Assembly: GCF_009720745.1 (NCBI RefSeq)
Contig: NZ_WNKX01000005.1
Location: 1-64,000, forward strand
Length of the DNA: 64,000 nt
DNA from: Massilia eburnea
GTDB lineage: Bacteria; Pseudomonadota; Gammaproteobacteria; Burkholderiales; Burkholderiaceae_D
Direction of reading: 5' to 3'
Numbering within the stretch: position 1 is the stretch's first letter; every line of letters begins with the position of its first letter. Positions 1-8,141 of this stretch are shown here, one piece after another. The position numbers and the translations under genes are program-made. Under the pieces are notes generated by a model. That model saw nothing but the letters and a program-made list of their open reading frames with translations. It was not told the DNA's origin and did not search any database.

Positions 1-399
1 GAGCGACAGACGCGCTACGTGATGTTGGTGAAGGTGGCGCGCAAGGATACCGAAACGGTCGTCAATGCCTTGATCCAGCACGCGATGAAGCTGCCGCAAG
101 AGCTTTACAAGTCGCTCACTTGGGACCCAGGTTCTGAACTGGCCGACCACAAGCGTTTCAAGCTGGCGACCGATATTCAGGTGTTCTTCTGCGACCCGAG
201 GAATCCCTGGCAGCGAGGTACAAACGAGAACACTAACGGCTTGCTGAGGCAATATTTTCCAAAAGGACTGGATCTGTCCAACTACTCCCAAGGCCAGCTC
301 GACGCAGTCGCCAATCGCCTGAATGAACGACCGAGAAAAACGTTAGACTACGAAACGCCGGCTCAACGGTTTTATCAATGTGTTGCGTCGACCGGTTGA
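1..399 (+). CDS. IS30-family transposase, C-terminal part (cut by window start)
   Basis: The reading frame is open from base 1, so the gene begins outside the window; about 132 C-terminal residues are seen. The segment RNPWQRGTNENTNGLLRQYF, followed by LNERPRKTLDYETPAQRF, is the typical end of the IS30 DDE integrase domain. The glutamate in GTNENTN is the expected third acidic catalytic residue, and an Asp (TWDPGSEL) lies earlier. The element's right end probably falls just after the stop, near 400-412, but I cannot see the matching left repeat. It is the left border of a foreign-looking, lower-GC stretch of small genes. Whether the full transposase is intact cannot be told. Confidence 0.85.
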   Translation, partial: ERQTRYVMLVKVARKDTETVVNALIQHAMKLPQELYKSLTWDPGSELADHKRFKLATDIQVFFCDPRNPWQRGTNENTNGLLRQYFPKGLDLSNYSQGQLDAVANRLNERPRKTLDYETPAQRFYQCVASTG

Positions 400-660
400 A
401 TCCGCAGCCAGGAGCTGCCATTGCTTCCCCAGCGTCCCTCCCCAGTTGATTGTAAATATGCCAAAATCGGTGCGCGACCCAGGTCGCTGCGACTTTTTTC
501 GGTTTTGTTAAACCTGGATGGAAACGCAGCGAAACCTAATGAAGCGCCGTCGTTGAAGGTTTCTTCGGCCAATGACAAGGGATGTTCTATCGCAGGCGCC
601 CATGTTAACTCGGTATTTTGCGTTCTATAACACGTTGGGGCCTCGGTGGAAGAACAACTA
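400..660. other. Non-coding spacer with integron-like half-sites
   Basis: About 260 bases without a convincing gene. Visible structure: an inverted pair GAAACCT (530-536) / AGGTTTC (555-561), the string TTAACTCGG near 605-613, which resembles the inner L' part of integron attC sites, and GTTGGGG at 634-640, close to the attC core GTTRRRY. The next small gene ends just before GCCCAAC (967-973), nearly the reverse complement of that core. No integrase gene is visible. Confidence 0.35.
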
Positions 661-954
661 ATGACTAAGGAAACAATTAGCTGTAAGGCTCACGGACAAC
701 TTCCGTACTCTATCGTTTGCGAGCATCTCATTGAACGCTCGGGTTTGGGCTATTTGGCGATCGAGGCTGACGAGGACGATCCGGCGCAGGTCTGGTGTGA
801 AGAATGTGACGCTGTATTGGCGAGAGAGAAAGGATGGACTGACGCGGCTGACGCCCAAGCTAAATGGAAGCTGGTTTGCACAATTTGCTGCGCGAACATA
901 CTAGAGACGCACAGGTTGGTCAGTTGGGTCGAAGGAGTACATTTCGATGAGTAG
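661..954 (+). CDS. Small Cys-rich protein, possible zinc ribbon
   Basis: A 97-residue soluble protein of unknown function. Cysteines lie at about 8, 20, 46, 49, 73, 76 and 77, with two CxxC pairs (CEEC and CTIC) spaced like a zinc ribbon. ATG 661 is preferred over an in-frame GTG at 646 because GGAAGA lies just upstream. It has no recognisable partner. It sits between a GTTGGGG half-site (634-640) and an attC-like inverted repeat (967-1023), so it may be an integron gene cassette. The function is unknown. Confidence 0.6.
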   Translation: MTKETISCKAHGQLPYSIVCEHLIERSGLGYLAIEADEDDPAQVWCEECDAVLAREKGWTDAADAQAKWKLVCTICCANILETHRLVSWVEGVHFDE

Positions 955-966
955 CCGACTTTTTCA

Positions 967-1023
967 GCCCAACCAATCAATCCAGCGGACGCCTGACGGC
1001 GCCGCTGATCGGCCACGTTGATG
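967..1023 (+). repeat. attC-like imperfect hairpin
   Basis: GCCCAAC (967-973) fits the outer attC core RYYYAAC. It is followed by an imperfect stem: CAGCGG (983-988), an unpaired A (989), CGCC (990-993), a TGAC loop, then GGCG (998-1001) and CCGCTG (1002-1007). GTTGATG follows at 1017-1023. An imperfect hairpin with extra-helical bases on the 5' arm is the known hallmark of integron attC sites. The right core departs from GTTRRRY, so the site may be decayed, or this is a plain hairpin between two genes. Confidence 0.4.
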
Positions 1024-1075
1024 CCGCAGGCAGAATCTGCAGCCAAAAGCGGACTGTGCAAGTTGAGGATGACGG

Positions 1076-1390
1076 ATGAATTTTTCGGTGAACAAGCTTA
1101 GTAGGACCTTAGCGCTTGCTGGTACGTCGGCTGCAGTTCCCTGTGTAATAGGACTGTATTTTGCGTTTTCACCTAACGAAGTATCCTGGCTGCCGCGATC
1201 CGTCACTGCCGGAAATTTGGAATGGGTGTCGCTGATTTTGGCACTAGGGGCCGGTCTCTGGTGCCTCTATTTGCTGTATAAAGCAGTGAAATATAGAGGC
1301 GTCGCATGGTGGGCTTACGCTATCGGTATTTTGACGGTCGGCGCCACTCTACTGGTTATGTCCATTGTAATTTATGGCCTGCTTTGCTGA
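1076..1390 (+). CDS. Small three-helix membrane protein of unknown function
   Basis: A 104-residue protein with three hydrophobic segments, roughly residues 10-31, 49-68 and 78-102, and almost no soluble part. ATG 1076 follows TTGAGGATGACGG, which gives a usable AGG-type ribosome site. I recognise no family. Small orphan membrane proteins are common in integron cassettes and next to toxins as immunity proteins, but nothing here decides between these. It stands alone on the plus strand between an attC-like hairpin and the next gene. Confidence 0.6.
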   Translation: MNFSVNKLSRTLALAGTSAAVPCVIGLYFAFSPNEVSWLPRSVTAGNLEWVSLILALGAGLWCLYLLYKAVKYRGVAWWAYAIGILTVGATLLVMSIVIYGLLC

Positions 1391-1473
1391 GGATAGGTCG
1401 CATTCGGCCATAGGCCGCCGCTCGTTGTTTTGGCCAGCTATCACGTAACACGACACTTATCCCTTTCAGAAGA

Positions 1474-2031
1474 ATGAAAATGAAAATCCTCTTGGTTGTC
1501 TTGGCCTTATTAACTGGAAGTGCCGCCATGTCGAACGAATCGGAATACAACCAGGGTGTCGAATCCTTCAGAGCAAAGGACTATTCCAATGCTCGAGTCC
1601 ATTGGCAGGCCGCCGTCACGCAGAACGTGCGTGCGGCCCACAATAACCTTGGCTATCTGTTTTACTACGGGCTCGGTGGGGCGCCTGATCAAGAACGTGC
1701 AGTTGAACTCTGGACTATCGCTGCGAAGAATGGGGACAGAGAAGCGCAATGGCACTTGGCAGTTGCTTTTGAGGAGGGAAATGGTATGAATCAGGACCTA
1801 GTCTCTGCATATGCGTGGTATCGCTGTGCTGATGCCAACTTCGCGGCAGCACCATTGATAGATCAAGCGGACGCGGAAACTGTGAAGGATGTGAAAAGCG
1901 CGATTGTACGCTTGGTTGCCAAACTTTCGATTGACCAAGTTCGTGATTCGGAAGGTCTCGCAAGGAAGTACATCGAAGCGTATCCCTATTCCTCGAAATG
2001 GTTGCTCCCTGAGACTCAAAGTATGAACTAG
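1474..2031 (+). CDS. Secreted Sel1-like repeat protein
   Basis: A 185-residue protein with an N-terminal signal peptide (KILLVVLALLTGSAAMS), so probably periplasmic. Residues about 25-120 contain Sel1/TPR-like repeats, visible as NNLGYLFYYGLGGAPDQERA and AQWHLAVAFEEGNGMNQD. Such repeats form alpha-solenoid protein-binding surfaces. ATG 1474 and ATG 1480 are both possible starts, with AGAAG just upstream. No partner is encoded next to it. Small Sel1 proteins occur as orphan cassettes and as toxin-immunity proteins, so a binding role is likely but its target cannot be named. Confidence 0.7.
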   Translation: MKMKILLVVLALLTGSAAMSNESEYNQGVESFRAKDYSNARVHWQAAVTQNVRAAHNNLGYLFYYGLGGAPDQERAVELWTIAAKNGDREAQWHLAVAFEEGNGMNQDLVSAYAWYRCADANFAAAPLIDQADAETVKDVKSAIVRLVAKLSIDQVRDSEGLARKYIEAYPYSSKWLLPETQSMN

Positions 2032-2091
2032 GATGGGAGCTATAACCGGCCAGCAGAGGAAGTTCATCCCCAATTTCGATAAAGATTTTTA

Positions 2092-2529
2092 ATGCGATTT
2101 CAAGTAACGTCAATCACCTTCGAGGATGAAGCCAAGATGATCCTGGCACCATTGTGCAGAATTGAGGATTGGCTAAATGCGGCGATGGCCGATGGAGACT
2201 TCGGGCCTGGCTTGGATAGTCTCATGATCGTGGTGATCTCTTACTACATCGATGAACAGGGGCAGATAAGTAAAGTCTCCAAGCCGTCGAGGTTTAGTAG
2301 CTATAAAGACCCAATAACTGGGAATGAACAACGCTGTTTGGCTCTGCATGTTTCTGTCGAAGATAAGGCGTTGCTTGCCGTAGGCCAGGAAAAGATGGTT
2401 GGTTATCTCAGTCGGTTGATAGCAGAGAAGTTGCCAGAGCGCCCGTTACGGCTTCCCAAAGGGCTTGACTATGCCCGCTTAAGAACCGCCATACAGAAAG
2501 GCGTCAGATCTTTTTCTGAAATAAGTTAG
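2092..2529 (+). CDS. Small soluble protein of unknown function
   Basis: A 145-residue cytosolic-type protein without signal peptide or membrane segment. It looks like a single alpha/beta domain with a basic C-terminal helix. The length and surroundings would suit an orphan immunity protein, but I see no diagnostic motif, so I do not claim that. It follows the Sel1 gene by about 60 bases. Downstream is a spacer ending in a clear attC-like 3' half (2589-2608). Confidence 0.55.
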   Translation: MRFQVTSITFEDEAKMILAPLCRIEDWLNAAMADGDFGPGLDSLMIVVISYYIDEQGQISKVSKPSRFSSYKDPITGNEQRCLALHVSVEDKALLAVGQEKMVGYLSRLIAEKLPERPLRLPKGLDYARLRTAIQKGVRSFSEIS

Positions 2530-2588
2530 TCAGGCCGAGACCGGCCAGAACTTGTCGTTGCGGCTCTAAGGTTCGTGAAGCGCTCCTG

Positions 2589-2608
2589 TTAATTTAAGCA
2601 CGTTAAAC
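2589..2608 (+). repeat. attC-like 3' half-site (L'-R')
   Basis: The spacer before the next gene contains TTAATTTAAGC followed by ACGTTAAAC. This closely matches the familiar 3' half of integron attC sites (TTAAYTYAAGC then GTTRRRY), and GTTAAAC (2602-2608) fits GTTRRRY completely. If real, the junction lies after the G at 2602 and the next cassette starts TTAAACC, three bases before its ATG at 2611. I could not find a clean 5' half for this site. Confidence 0.45.
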
Positions 2609-2610
2609 CA

Positions 2611-2892
2611 ATGACCAAATCACTATCGAGCCATCCCGTGAAACCTGTTGGTCTCTTTGGCTTGCTTGGCCTAATCGCGTTCGGTGGATGGTTACTTGTC
2701 GGTGGTTGGTTTGCGATCGTCGACCACAAGTGGCCTGGGTTTATGCCCCCGCAACTTGATGTCATTGGCGTCGTTGGGCATGTCACGTCCGAGAAATGGG
2801 CAGCTTATTTGGGCGGTGGTTTCGCCTTATTTCTAGGGGTTGCATTCATTCTGCTGGCGTTGTTCGCTGCGCTAAAGCAACGTTTTTTCTGA
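2611..2892 (+). CDS. Small two-helix membrane protein of unknown function
   Basis: A 93-residue protein with two strong hydrophobic segments, about residues 13-36 and 67-90, joined by a Trp- and Pro-rich loop (WPGFMPPQ). The ATG at 2611 lies only a few bases after a GTTAAAC half-site, with no obvious Shine-Dalgarno. Such tight spacing between core site and start codon is typical of integron cassettes. No family is recognised. Confidence 0.6.
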   Translation: MTKSLSSHPVKPVGLFGLLGLIAFGGWLLVGGWFAIVDHKWPGFMPPQLDVIGVVGHVTSEKWAAYLGGGFALFLGVAFILLALFAALKQRFF

Positions 2893-2951
2893 CCTAAAAT
2901 TTGAGCAGGTGCCTCGGGCGCCGACTAGCCTGTACGTTATGCGGGAATTCG

Positions 2952-3317
2952 ATGAAGATCACTATCCAGAACGGTGCTACTCACCCCTTGTCCCGCAGGG
3001 AAATTGAGTCGATTGTCTGCCTCTTTCCCGCTGCATGGTCTTATGCAGTTGATGCGATTGTGCTGTATCAGGGCGGCTCGGAATTAACCGCAAAGCTCTA
3101 TGCGAGAGAACGGAAAATCGGACTATTCTGGCCATTGACGCCCACGTATCATACAAAGGCCGATGCAATAGAAGTCCTGCTAGTGGCCCTGGCTATCATA
3201 GCGGAACGAGGTGACCTTCCTAAACGAATTGCACCGTCAATCCGATCTAGAGCGCTGAATCAAATATCCAACATTTACCAAAAATGCTTAACTGCCGTAG
3301 GTCTAAATGCAGCATAA
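2952..3317 (+). CDS. Small protein of unknown function in a cassette-like unit
   Basis: A 121-residue protein. ATG 2952 is preferred over an upstream in-frame start at 2901 because GCGGGAA precedes it and the upstream stretch overlaps the spacer. No family is recognised. The middle holds a hydrophobic helix (VLLVALAIIAE) but no clear membrane anchor. The flanks are striking: GTTATGC lies 10 bases before the start (2936-2942), and its exact reverse complement GCATAAC overlaps the stop codon (3312-3318). That is the geometry expected for a mobile integron cassette. Confidence 0.6.
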   Translation: MKITIQNGATHPLSRREIESIVCLFPAAWSYAVDAIVLYQGGSELTAKLYARERKIGLFWPLTPTYHTKADAIEVLLVALAIIAERGDLPKRIAPSIRSRALNQISNIYQKCLTAVGLNAA

Positions 3318-3383
3318 CAATTCGCCCAACCTAGCTCCCTTCGGTCGTTGGACAATGCGCGATGAATCCGCGAAGGGCTAGTT
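3312..3383 (+). repeat. attC-like site at end of the small-gene array
   Basis: GCATAAC (3312-3318) then AATTC then GCCCAAC (3324-3330) reproduces the 5' half of classical attC sites (R'', five-base spacer, L''). A long stem follows: AAC-(C)-TAGC-(T)-CCCTTCG (3328-3343) pairs with CGAAGGGCTAGTT (3371-3383), leaving two unpaired bases on the 5' arm. GTTGGAC (3347-3353) offers an alternative inner pairing with GCCCAAC. The expected right-hand GTTRRRY core is not clear, so the last attC may be truncated at its junction with the chromosome. Confidence 0.45.
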
Positions 3384-3487
3384 AGCTCTACATCGACCGT
3401 CCGCTTTGTAGAGTCGTAAAGGTCCGCAAAGGGGCGAAACCTGCCGGACGCCAATGGCGTCAGCTAGTCCTGTCCAGAATGATTAAG

Positions 3488-4228
3488 CTAAGGCGTGCTC
3501 AGTTCTGCTACGAAGTCATACATATCGCCGCGGAAGATTGAGCGGCAGAATTCCACTGCGCGGCCATCGCGCAGAAAACCAAGGCGTTCAACGGCCAGGC
3601 CGGCATCGCCTTCTTTTGCCTGCAGCAGCCTGGCCTGTTCGCCATTCAGCAGGAGGGCGGACAGGCGCTGCAGCGCGCGCACCGGGCGGTGGCCTGCCGC
3701 TTCCAGCGCTTCGTACATCGATACATCCACTGCCTCAAGCGAGGGTAGGGCGTCGGCCACAATGGTGGCGTATTCAACGCACATCGGCACGTCGTCGGCA
3801 AAACGGATGCGGTGATAGCGGTAGACCGGCGCACCCGGGCTAAGGCGCAATCGTAGCGCTTCTTCCGGCGTTACGCTTCCTTCAGCCTTTTTCAGCCACA
3901 CGCTGCGCGGCATGCGTCCGCGCGAGCGCATGTCCTCCGAAAAGGAGGTGAGCTTGGCGAAATTCTTTTCTATGCGTGTGTTGATGAAATTACCGGAGCC
4001 GGGACGGCGCACCAGCAAGCCTTCCTCCACCAGGCCGTCGATGGCCTTGCGCACTGTAATGCGGGAGATATTCAGGTCGGCCGCCAGCACCCGTTCGGCG
4101 GGCAGGGCCTCGTCCGGTCCAAAAACATGGAGGTTGATCGCCTCGCGCAAGGCGCGCTGCAGCAGCTGGTAAAGCGGTTGGCTACTGGTCTGCACCAGGT
4201 CTTGCATGATCTGCGCGAGCGATGCCAT
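3488..4228 (-). CDS. GntR/HutC-family regulator (UTRA) of the chitooligosaccharide uptake operon
   Basis: A 246-residue transcription factor: an N-terminal winged helix (about 15-80, with LPAERVLAADLNISRITVRK) followed by a UTRA effector domain (about 95-240). ATG 4228 is chosen because GGGAGA lies six bases upstream; longer in-frame starts lack this. Known NagR, DasR and YvoA relatives sense GlcNAc phosphates and repress chitin genes. It is divergent from the TonB receptor at 4508 and similar in layout to the second GntR at 56254, so it probably controls this half of the regulon. Specificity for GlcNAc is inferred from context. Confidence 0.88.
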   Translation of the reverse strand: MASLAQIMQDLVQTSSQPLYQLLQRALREAINLHVFGPDEALPAERVLAADLNISRITVRKAIDGLVEEGLLVRRPGSGNFINTRIEKNFAKLTSFSEDMRSRGRMPRSVWLKKAEGSVTPEEALRLRLSPGAPVYRYHRIRFADDVPMCVEYATIVADALPSLEAVDVSMYEALEAAGHRPVRALQRLSALLLNGEQARLLQAKEGDAGLAVERLGFLRDGRAVEFCRSIFRGDMYDFVAELSTP

Positions 4229-4255
4229 TGGGTCTCCCTTTGTGGTGCGGCCGAT

Positions 4256-4410
4256 AATACCAAAAAAAGACCTTCTCCCCAGAGGTATGCAAACCACAAA
4301 TCCTGTTTAGCCCGTTTGATAACGTTAACTACGCGCATTTCGTTACAAAGTGGTATGTCTTTTCAGTACAACATGTGAAAAAAATATGAAAATTGGTAGT
4401 GTTCTGGTAT
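4256..4410. promoter_or_regulatory. Candidate GntR operators between regulator and TonB receptor
   Basis: The divergent region carries TGGTAT at 4351-4356 and 4405-4410, GGTATA at about 4419, and TGGTATT on the minus strand (4256-4262). The half-site TGGTAT matches the first half of the NagR/YvoA operator known from Bacillus (ATTGGTATAGACAACT). The same word recurs before the nagK operon at 57184-57304. I could not fix a -35/-10 pair with confidence. Confidence 0.45.
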
Positions 4411-4507
4411 TCATCCGCGGTATATTGGCGCTCGATTGGTTTTGTAGTGGAGTAGCTTTTTAAGTTGAGACCGGATCCGCCAAGGATCCACACCATTGGG
4501 GGAGTAA

Positions 4508-7279
4508 ATGAAACACAATCAGGAAGCAGTCAAACCGCGTAACCTCACCGTTCTGACGCCGATCGCAGCCGCGACCGCCGTGCTGGTGCTGGGCATGTCC
4601 GCACCGGCCTTCGCGCAGCAGCAGGACACGAAGGACGAAAACGTGGTGGTCGTTACTGGTATTCGCGGTTCGCTGCAGCAGTCGCTGTCGGTGAAACGCA
4701 ATGCCGCCGCCAACGTTGAAGTGATCACCGCCGAAGACGTGGGCAAGATGCCGGACAAGAACGTGGCCGACTCGCTGCAACGTCTGCCGGGCGTGAACAT
4801 TTCCACCTCGGCTGCCGGCTCCGGCGGCTTTGACGAGAACGACCGTGTCAGCCTGCGCGGCACCGCGCCTTCGCTGACCCAGACCACCATCAATGGCCAC
4901 GGCATTTCGTCGGGCGACTGGTTCGTGCTGGACCAGGTGGGCGGCGCTGTTGGCCGTACTGCTTCCTACTCGCTGCTGCCTTCCGAGATCGTGGGCCAGG
5001 TCATCGTCCGCAAATCGCCGACCGCCGACATGGTGGAAGGCGGCGCTGCCGGTACCGTGGACGTGATCACCCGCAAGCCGCTGGACTTCAAGGAGCCGCT
5101 GGTGCTGGAAGGCTCCGTGCAGGCCGTGTACTCCACGCTGGCAGGCAAAACCGATCCGCAGGTTTCCCTGCTGGGCAACTGGAAGAACGAGACCGGCACC
5201 CTGGGCGCCCTGGTCCAGCTGTTCTCGGAAAAGCGCAGCCTGCGCCGCGATGGCCAGGAACTGCTGCAGTGGACCCAGATTTCGCCGACCAGCGACCTGG
5301 CCAAGGCCAAGCCTGACCTGGCGAACGTCTGGTTCCCGCGCCTGATCGGCTCTTCGCTGTTCGAACAGGAACGCAAGCGCAAGGGCGGCATGCTGAGCGT
5401 GCAGGTCAAGCCTAGCCGCGACTTCTCGCTGGAAGCGACTTACTTCAACTCCAAGCTGGAAGCATCGAACTACAACCGCAACTACATGACCGACATGAAC
5501 GCCAATGGCGCCATCGGCGGCAATGTGGTTCCGGAGTCCTACACTGTACGCAACGGCACCCTGACTTCGGTCGTGTTCCCGAACAAGGGCACTGCGGCTG
5601 CGCCGCTGCGCTACGGTATCGTCGACGACATCGTGCGTGAAGGCGCCTTCGCCAAGACCCAGTTCGGCGACATCGCCGCCAAGTGGCGTCCGAATAACGA
5701 CTGGACCCTGAGCGGCTCCATCGGCAAGACCAAGGGCACCGGCGAGACTCCTTCGCAAGGCGTGTATGAGGGCGACGTGAACAACTCCGGCGTCAGCTAC
5801 CAGCTGAACGGCCTGGGTTCGCCGGCGACCGTGAAGTTCCCAAGCATCGATACCTCCAAGTTCACCGGCACGGTGCTGGACTGGGTGTTCGGCTATAGCC
5901 CTGCCACCACCAAGGACGAAGAAACCTACGGCCAGCTGGATGCAGCCTTCAAGCTGGAAGCCGGTCCTCTGCGTGAAATCAAGTTCGGCGTGCGCGGCAC
6001 CAACCATAAGCGCAGCAACTACGCTGTGTCGCAAGGCCCTAACTGGTCCAACACCGAGCCAGGTACCGCCAACACCAACCCGGCCTGGAACGGCAATACC
6101 TACCCAAGCGACTTCGCCAGTGACCTGGGCGGCAGCTTCCCACGCAACGTGTGGGAACTGGATCGCTCCGTGTTGCAAGAGTGGGGCAATGTGCACTCGA
6201 ACCGCAGCACCGACCGCATCTACTATCCGGACATGTTCAACCTGACCGAAAAGACCAAGGCGGTCTACGCGATGGGTGAATTCGAAGGCGATATGTGGAG
6301 CGGCAATGCCGGTGTGCGCGTAGTGCGTACCGAAGGCGCATCGAACGGCTACCAGATCCTGCCGAACCAGCTGCCAGGCGGTAACCTGCCGGCCTTCCCT
6401 TGGGGCGGCTTCGTGCAGCAGACCCGCATCGAGAACAACGGCACCGAAGTCCTGCCAAGCGCCAACCTGCGTATTGATGTGAGCAAGGACCTCGTGGCGC
6501 GCCTGGGCGTTTCGCGTACCATGACCCGTCCTGACTTCGGCGCCCTGGGCGGCACAGTATCGCTGACCGACGAAACCCATACCGGTAACGGCGGTAACGC
6601 AGCACTGAAGCCAACCAAGTCGAACAACATCGACGCCACCCTGCAGTGGTACTTCGCACCGCGCGCACTGGCTTCCGTCGGCCTGTTCTACATGGGCCTG
6701 AAAGACTACGTGGGCTACGGCACCAGCACCGGCACCTTCATCGACAGCCGCGCTTCGCAGCAGTCCGGCGCGCCAGTCTTCGCGCAGTACGTGATCACCT
6801 CGCCGATCAACGTCGATGCGGAAGTGAAGGGCGTTGAAATGAACCTGCAGATGCCGCTGGGTATGGGCTTCGGCTGGGATGCCAACCTGACCCTGGCGGA
6901 CTCCAAGCAGAAGTTCGGCAGCTGCCCGGCGACCCAGACCTCCACTTCGGCTGACCCATGCGACATGCTGGGCGCGTCGAAGACCACTGCGAACATCGGC
7001 GCTTTCTATGAAAACGACAAGTTCAACGTGCGTTTGAGCTATGCATGGCGCTCGGCCTTCCTGGCAGCCCAGGACCGTGGCACTCCGCTGTACATGGATT
7101 CGATCGGCCAGCTGTCGGCGTCGTTCAACTACCAGATCACGAAGAACCTGGTGTTCACGTTCAGCGGCCAGAACCTGAACAACCCGATCCTGAAGAACTA
7201 CGTCTACAATAAGGACCAGCCGGCACGTTTCTACGCCAACGGCGTGCAATACTACGCAGGCCTGCGCTTCAAGTATTGA
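4508..7279 (+). CDS. TonB-dependent receptor, probable chitooligosaccharide importer
   Basis: A 923-residue outer-membrane receptor. A signal peptide ends near AFAQQQ (about residue 38). A plug domain follows, with VVVTGIRGSLQQSL and EDVGKMPDKNVADSLQRLPG, then a long beta-barrel ending in aromatic-rich LRFKY, as expected for C-terminal barrel recognition. GGGGGAG sits just before ATG 4508. This receptor type is known for uptake of sugars in chitin and plant-polysaccharide loci. Its operon partners (cupin, GH18, NagX) and the divergent GntR point to chitooligosaccharides. The ligand is inferred, and no TonB/ExbBD genes are nearby. Confidence 0.9.
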   Translation: MKHNQEAVKPRNLTVLTPIAAATAVLVLGMSAPAFAQQQDTKDENVVVVTGIRGSLQQSLSVKRNAAANVEVITAEDVGKMPDKNVADSLQRLPGVNISTSAAGSGGFDENDRVSLRGTAPSLTQTTINGHGISSGDWFVLDQVGGAVGRTASYSLLPSEIVGQVIVRKSPTADMVEGGAAGTVDVITRKPLDFKEPLVLEGSVQAVYSTLAGKTDPQVSLLGNWKNETGTLGALVQLFSEKRSLRRDGQELLQWTQISPTSDLAKAKPDLANVWFPRLIGSSLFEQERKRKGGMLSVQVKPSRDFSLEATYFNSKLEASNYNRNYMTDMNANGAIGGNVVPESYTVRNGTLTSVVFPNKGTAAAPLRYGIVDDIVREGAFAKTQFGDIAAKWRPNNDWTLSGSIGKTKGTGETPSQGVYEGDVNNSGVSYQLNGLGSPATVKFPSIDTSKFTGTVLDWVFGYSPATTKDEETYGQLDAAFKLEAGPLREIKFGVRGTNHKRSNYAVSQGPNWSNTEPGTANTNPAWNGNTYPSDFASDLGGSFPRNVWELDRSVLQEWGNVHSNRSTDRIYYPDMFNLTEKTKAVYAMGEFEGDMWSGNAGVRVVRTEGASNGYQILPNQLPGGNLPAFPWGGFVQQTRIENNGTEVLPSANLRIDVSKDLVARLGVSRTMTRPDFGALGGTVSLTDETHTGNGGNAALKPTKSNNIDATLQWYFAPRALASVGLFYMGLKDYVGYGTSTGTFIDSRASQQSGAPVFAQYVITSPINVDAEVKGVEMNLQMPLGMGFGWDANLTLADSKQKFGSCPATQTSTSADPCDMLGASKTTANIGAFYENDKFNVRLSYAWRSAFLAAQDRGTPLYMDSIGQLSASFNYQITKNLVFTFSGQNLNNPILKNYVYNKDQPARFYANGVQYYAGLRFKY

Positions 7280-7300
7280 TCGCTTGATGCAAGACCGGGA

Positions 7301-7322
7301 CCCCGCTACGGCGGGGTTTTTT
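7301..7322 (+). terminator. Rho-independent terminator or attenuator after the TonB receptor
   Basis: CCCCGC-TACG-GCGGGG followed by TTTTTT, starting 21 bases after the receptor stop and 15 bases before the start of the next gene. In this position it probably lowers expression of the downstream genes relative to the receptor rather than fully separating them. Confidence 0.8.
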
Positions 7323-7337
7323 CATGAGGGGATATTG

Positions 7338-8141
7338 ATGGATGCAGTGCGCTTCCAGCAGGAGGTAGTGGCCAGGCAGCAGCCGGCGGTCTTGCGCGGC
7401 CTGGTGAAAGACTGGGCTGCGGTGCAGGCATCGCAGCAGGGACCGGAAGCGCTGTGCGGCTACCTGATGCAGTTCGACCGCGGCGGCGCATGCGATGCGG
7501 TGATGATGCCGCCGGAGGCGCGCGGACGGCTGTTCTACACGCCGGATATGCAGGGCTTCAACTTCGTGCGCAGCAAGCGTACGGTGTCGCAAGTAGTCGA
7601 GCAGGTTGCGCGTTATTCGCAATTCGAGATTGCGCCTTCGGTGGCGATGCAAAGCGCGCTGTTGGAGGAGTGCCTGCCCGGTTTTGCTGCCGCCAATCCG
7701 CAGCCAGTGCTCGACGCAGCGGTGAAGCCGCGCCTATGGCTGGGCAACGAAGTAGTGACGCCGGCGCATTTCGACGAATCGCACAACCTGGCTTGCGTGG
7801 TGAGCGGCCGGCGGCGCTTCACGCTGTTTCCGCCGGACCAGGCGGCCAACCTGTATATCGGGCCACTGGATTTCGCGCCGACGCCGACACCTATCAGCCT
7901 GGTGGACTTCCGCACACCGGACTTTGAACGCTTTCCGCGCTTTCTTGAAGCGATGTGCCGCGCAATCGTGGTCGAGCTGGAGCCGGGTGATGCGCTGTAC
8001 CTTCCCTCATTCTGGTGGCACCACGTGGAGTCGATCGGGGTGCTCAACGTAATGGTTAATTACTGGTGGAACGCGCCTGCGGCGCCTGGCCTCGACAAGG
8101 CTTCCGTGCTCGCCCTGGCCGTCCTTGGGAACAATAAATGA
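7338..8141 (+). CDS. Cupin-like (JmjC-fold) Fe(II)/2-oxoglutarate-type protein
   Basis: A 267-residue cytosolic protein of the cupin_8/JmjC-like fold. The metal triad is visible as H144-x-D146 (AHFDES) and a distal His at 228/229 (FWWHHVES). ATG 7338 is chosen for GAGGGG six bases upstream; earlier in-frame starts overlap the terminator. Such proteins often follow TonB receptors in sugar and chitin loci, where their substrate is unknown; protein hydroxylation is one idea. Its stop overlaps the GH18 start by four bases (ATGA), so the two are translationally coupled. Confidence 0.8.
   Translation: MDAVRFQQEVVARQQPAVLRGLVKDWAAVQASQQGPEALCGYLMQFDRGGACDAVMMPPEARGRLFYTPDMQGFNFVRSKRTVSQVVEQVARYSQFEIAPSVAMQSALLEECLPGFAAANPQPVLDAAVKPRLWLGNEVVTPAHFDESHNLACVVSGRRRFTLFPPDQAANLYIGPLDFAPTPTPISLVDFRTPDFERFPRFLEAMCRAIVVELEPGDALYLPSFWWHHVESIGVLNVMVNYWWNAPAAPGLDKASVLALAVLGNNK

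Noticed and set aside
4460..7249. A 929-residue open frame on the minus strand opposite the TonB receptor
   Set aside because: Its His/Val/Arg-rich translation is the usual by-product of GC-rich third positions on the other strand. It matches no family and overlaps a certain gene completely. Similar long antisense frames over tssH (29347-31833), tssM (35935-38334), tssC (23748-25364) and the first vgrG (18216-19349) are rejected for the same reason.
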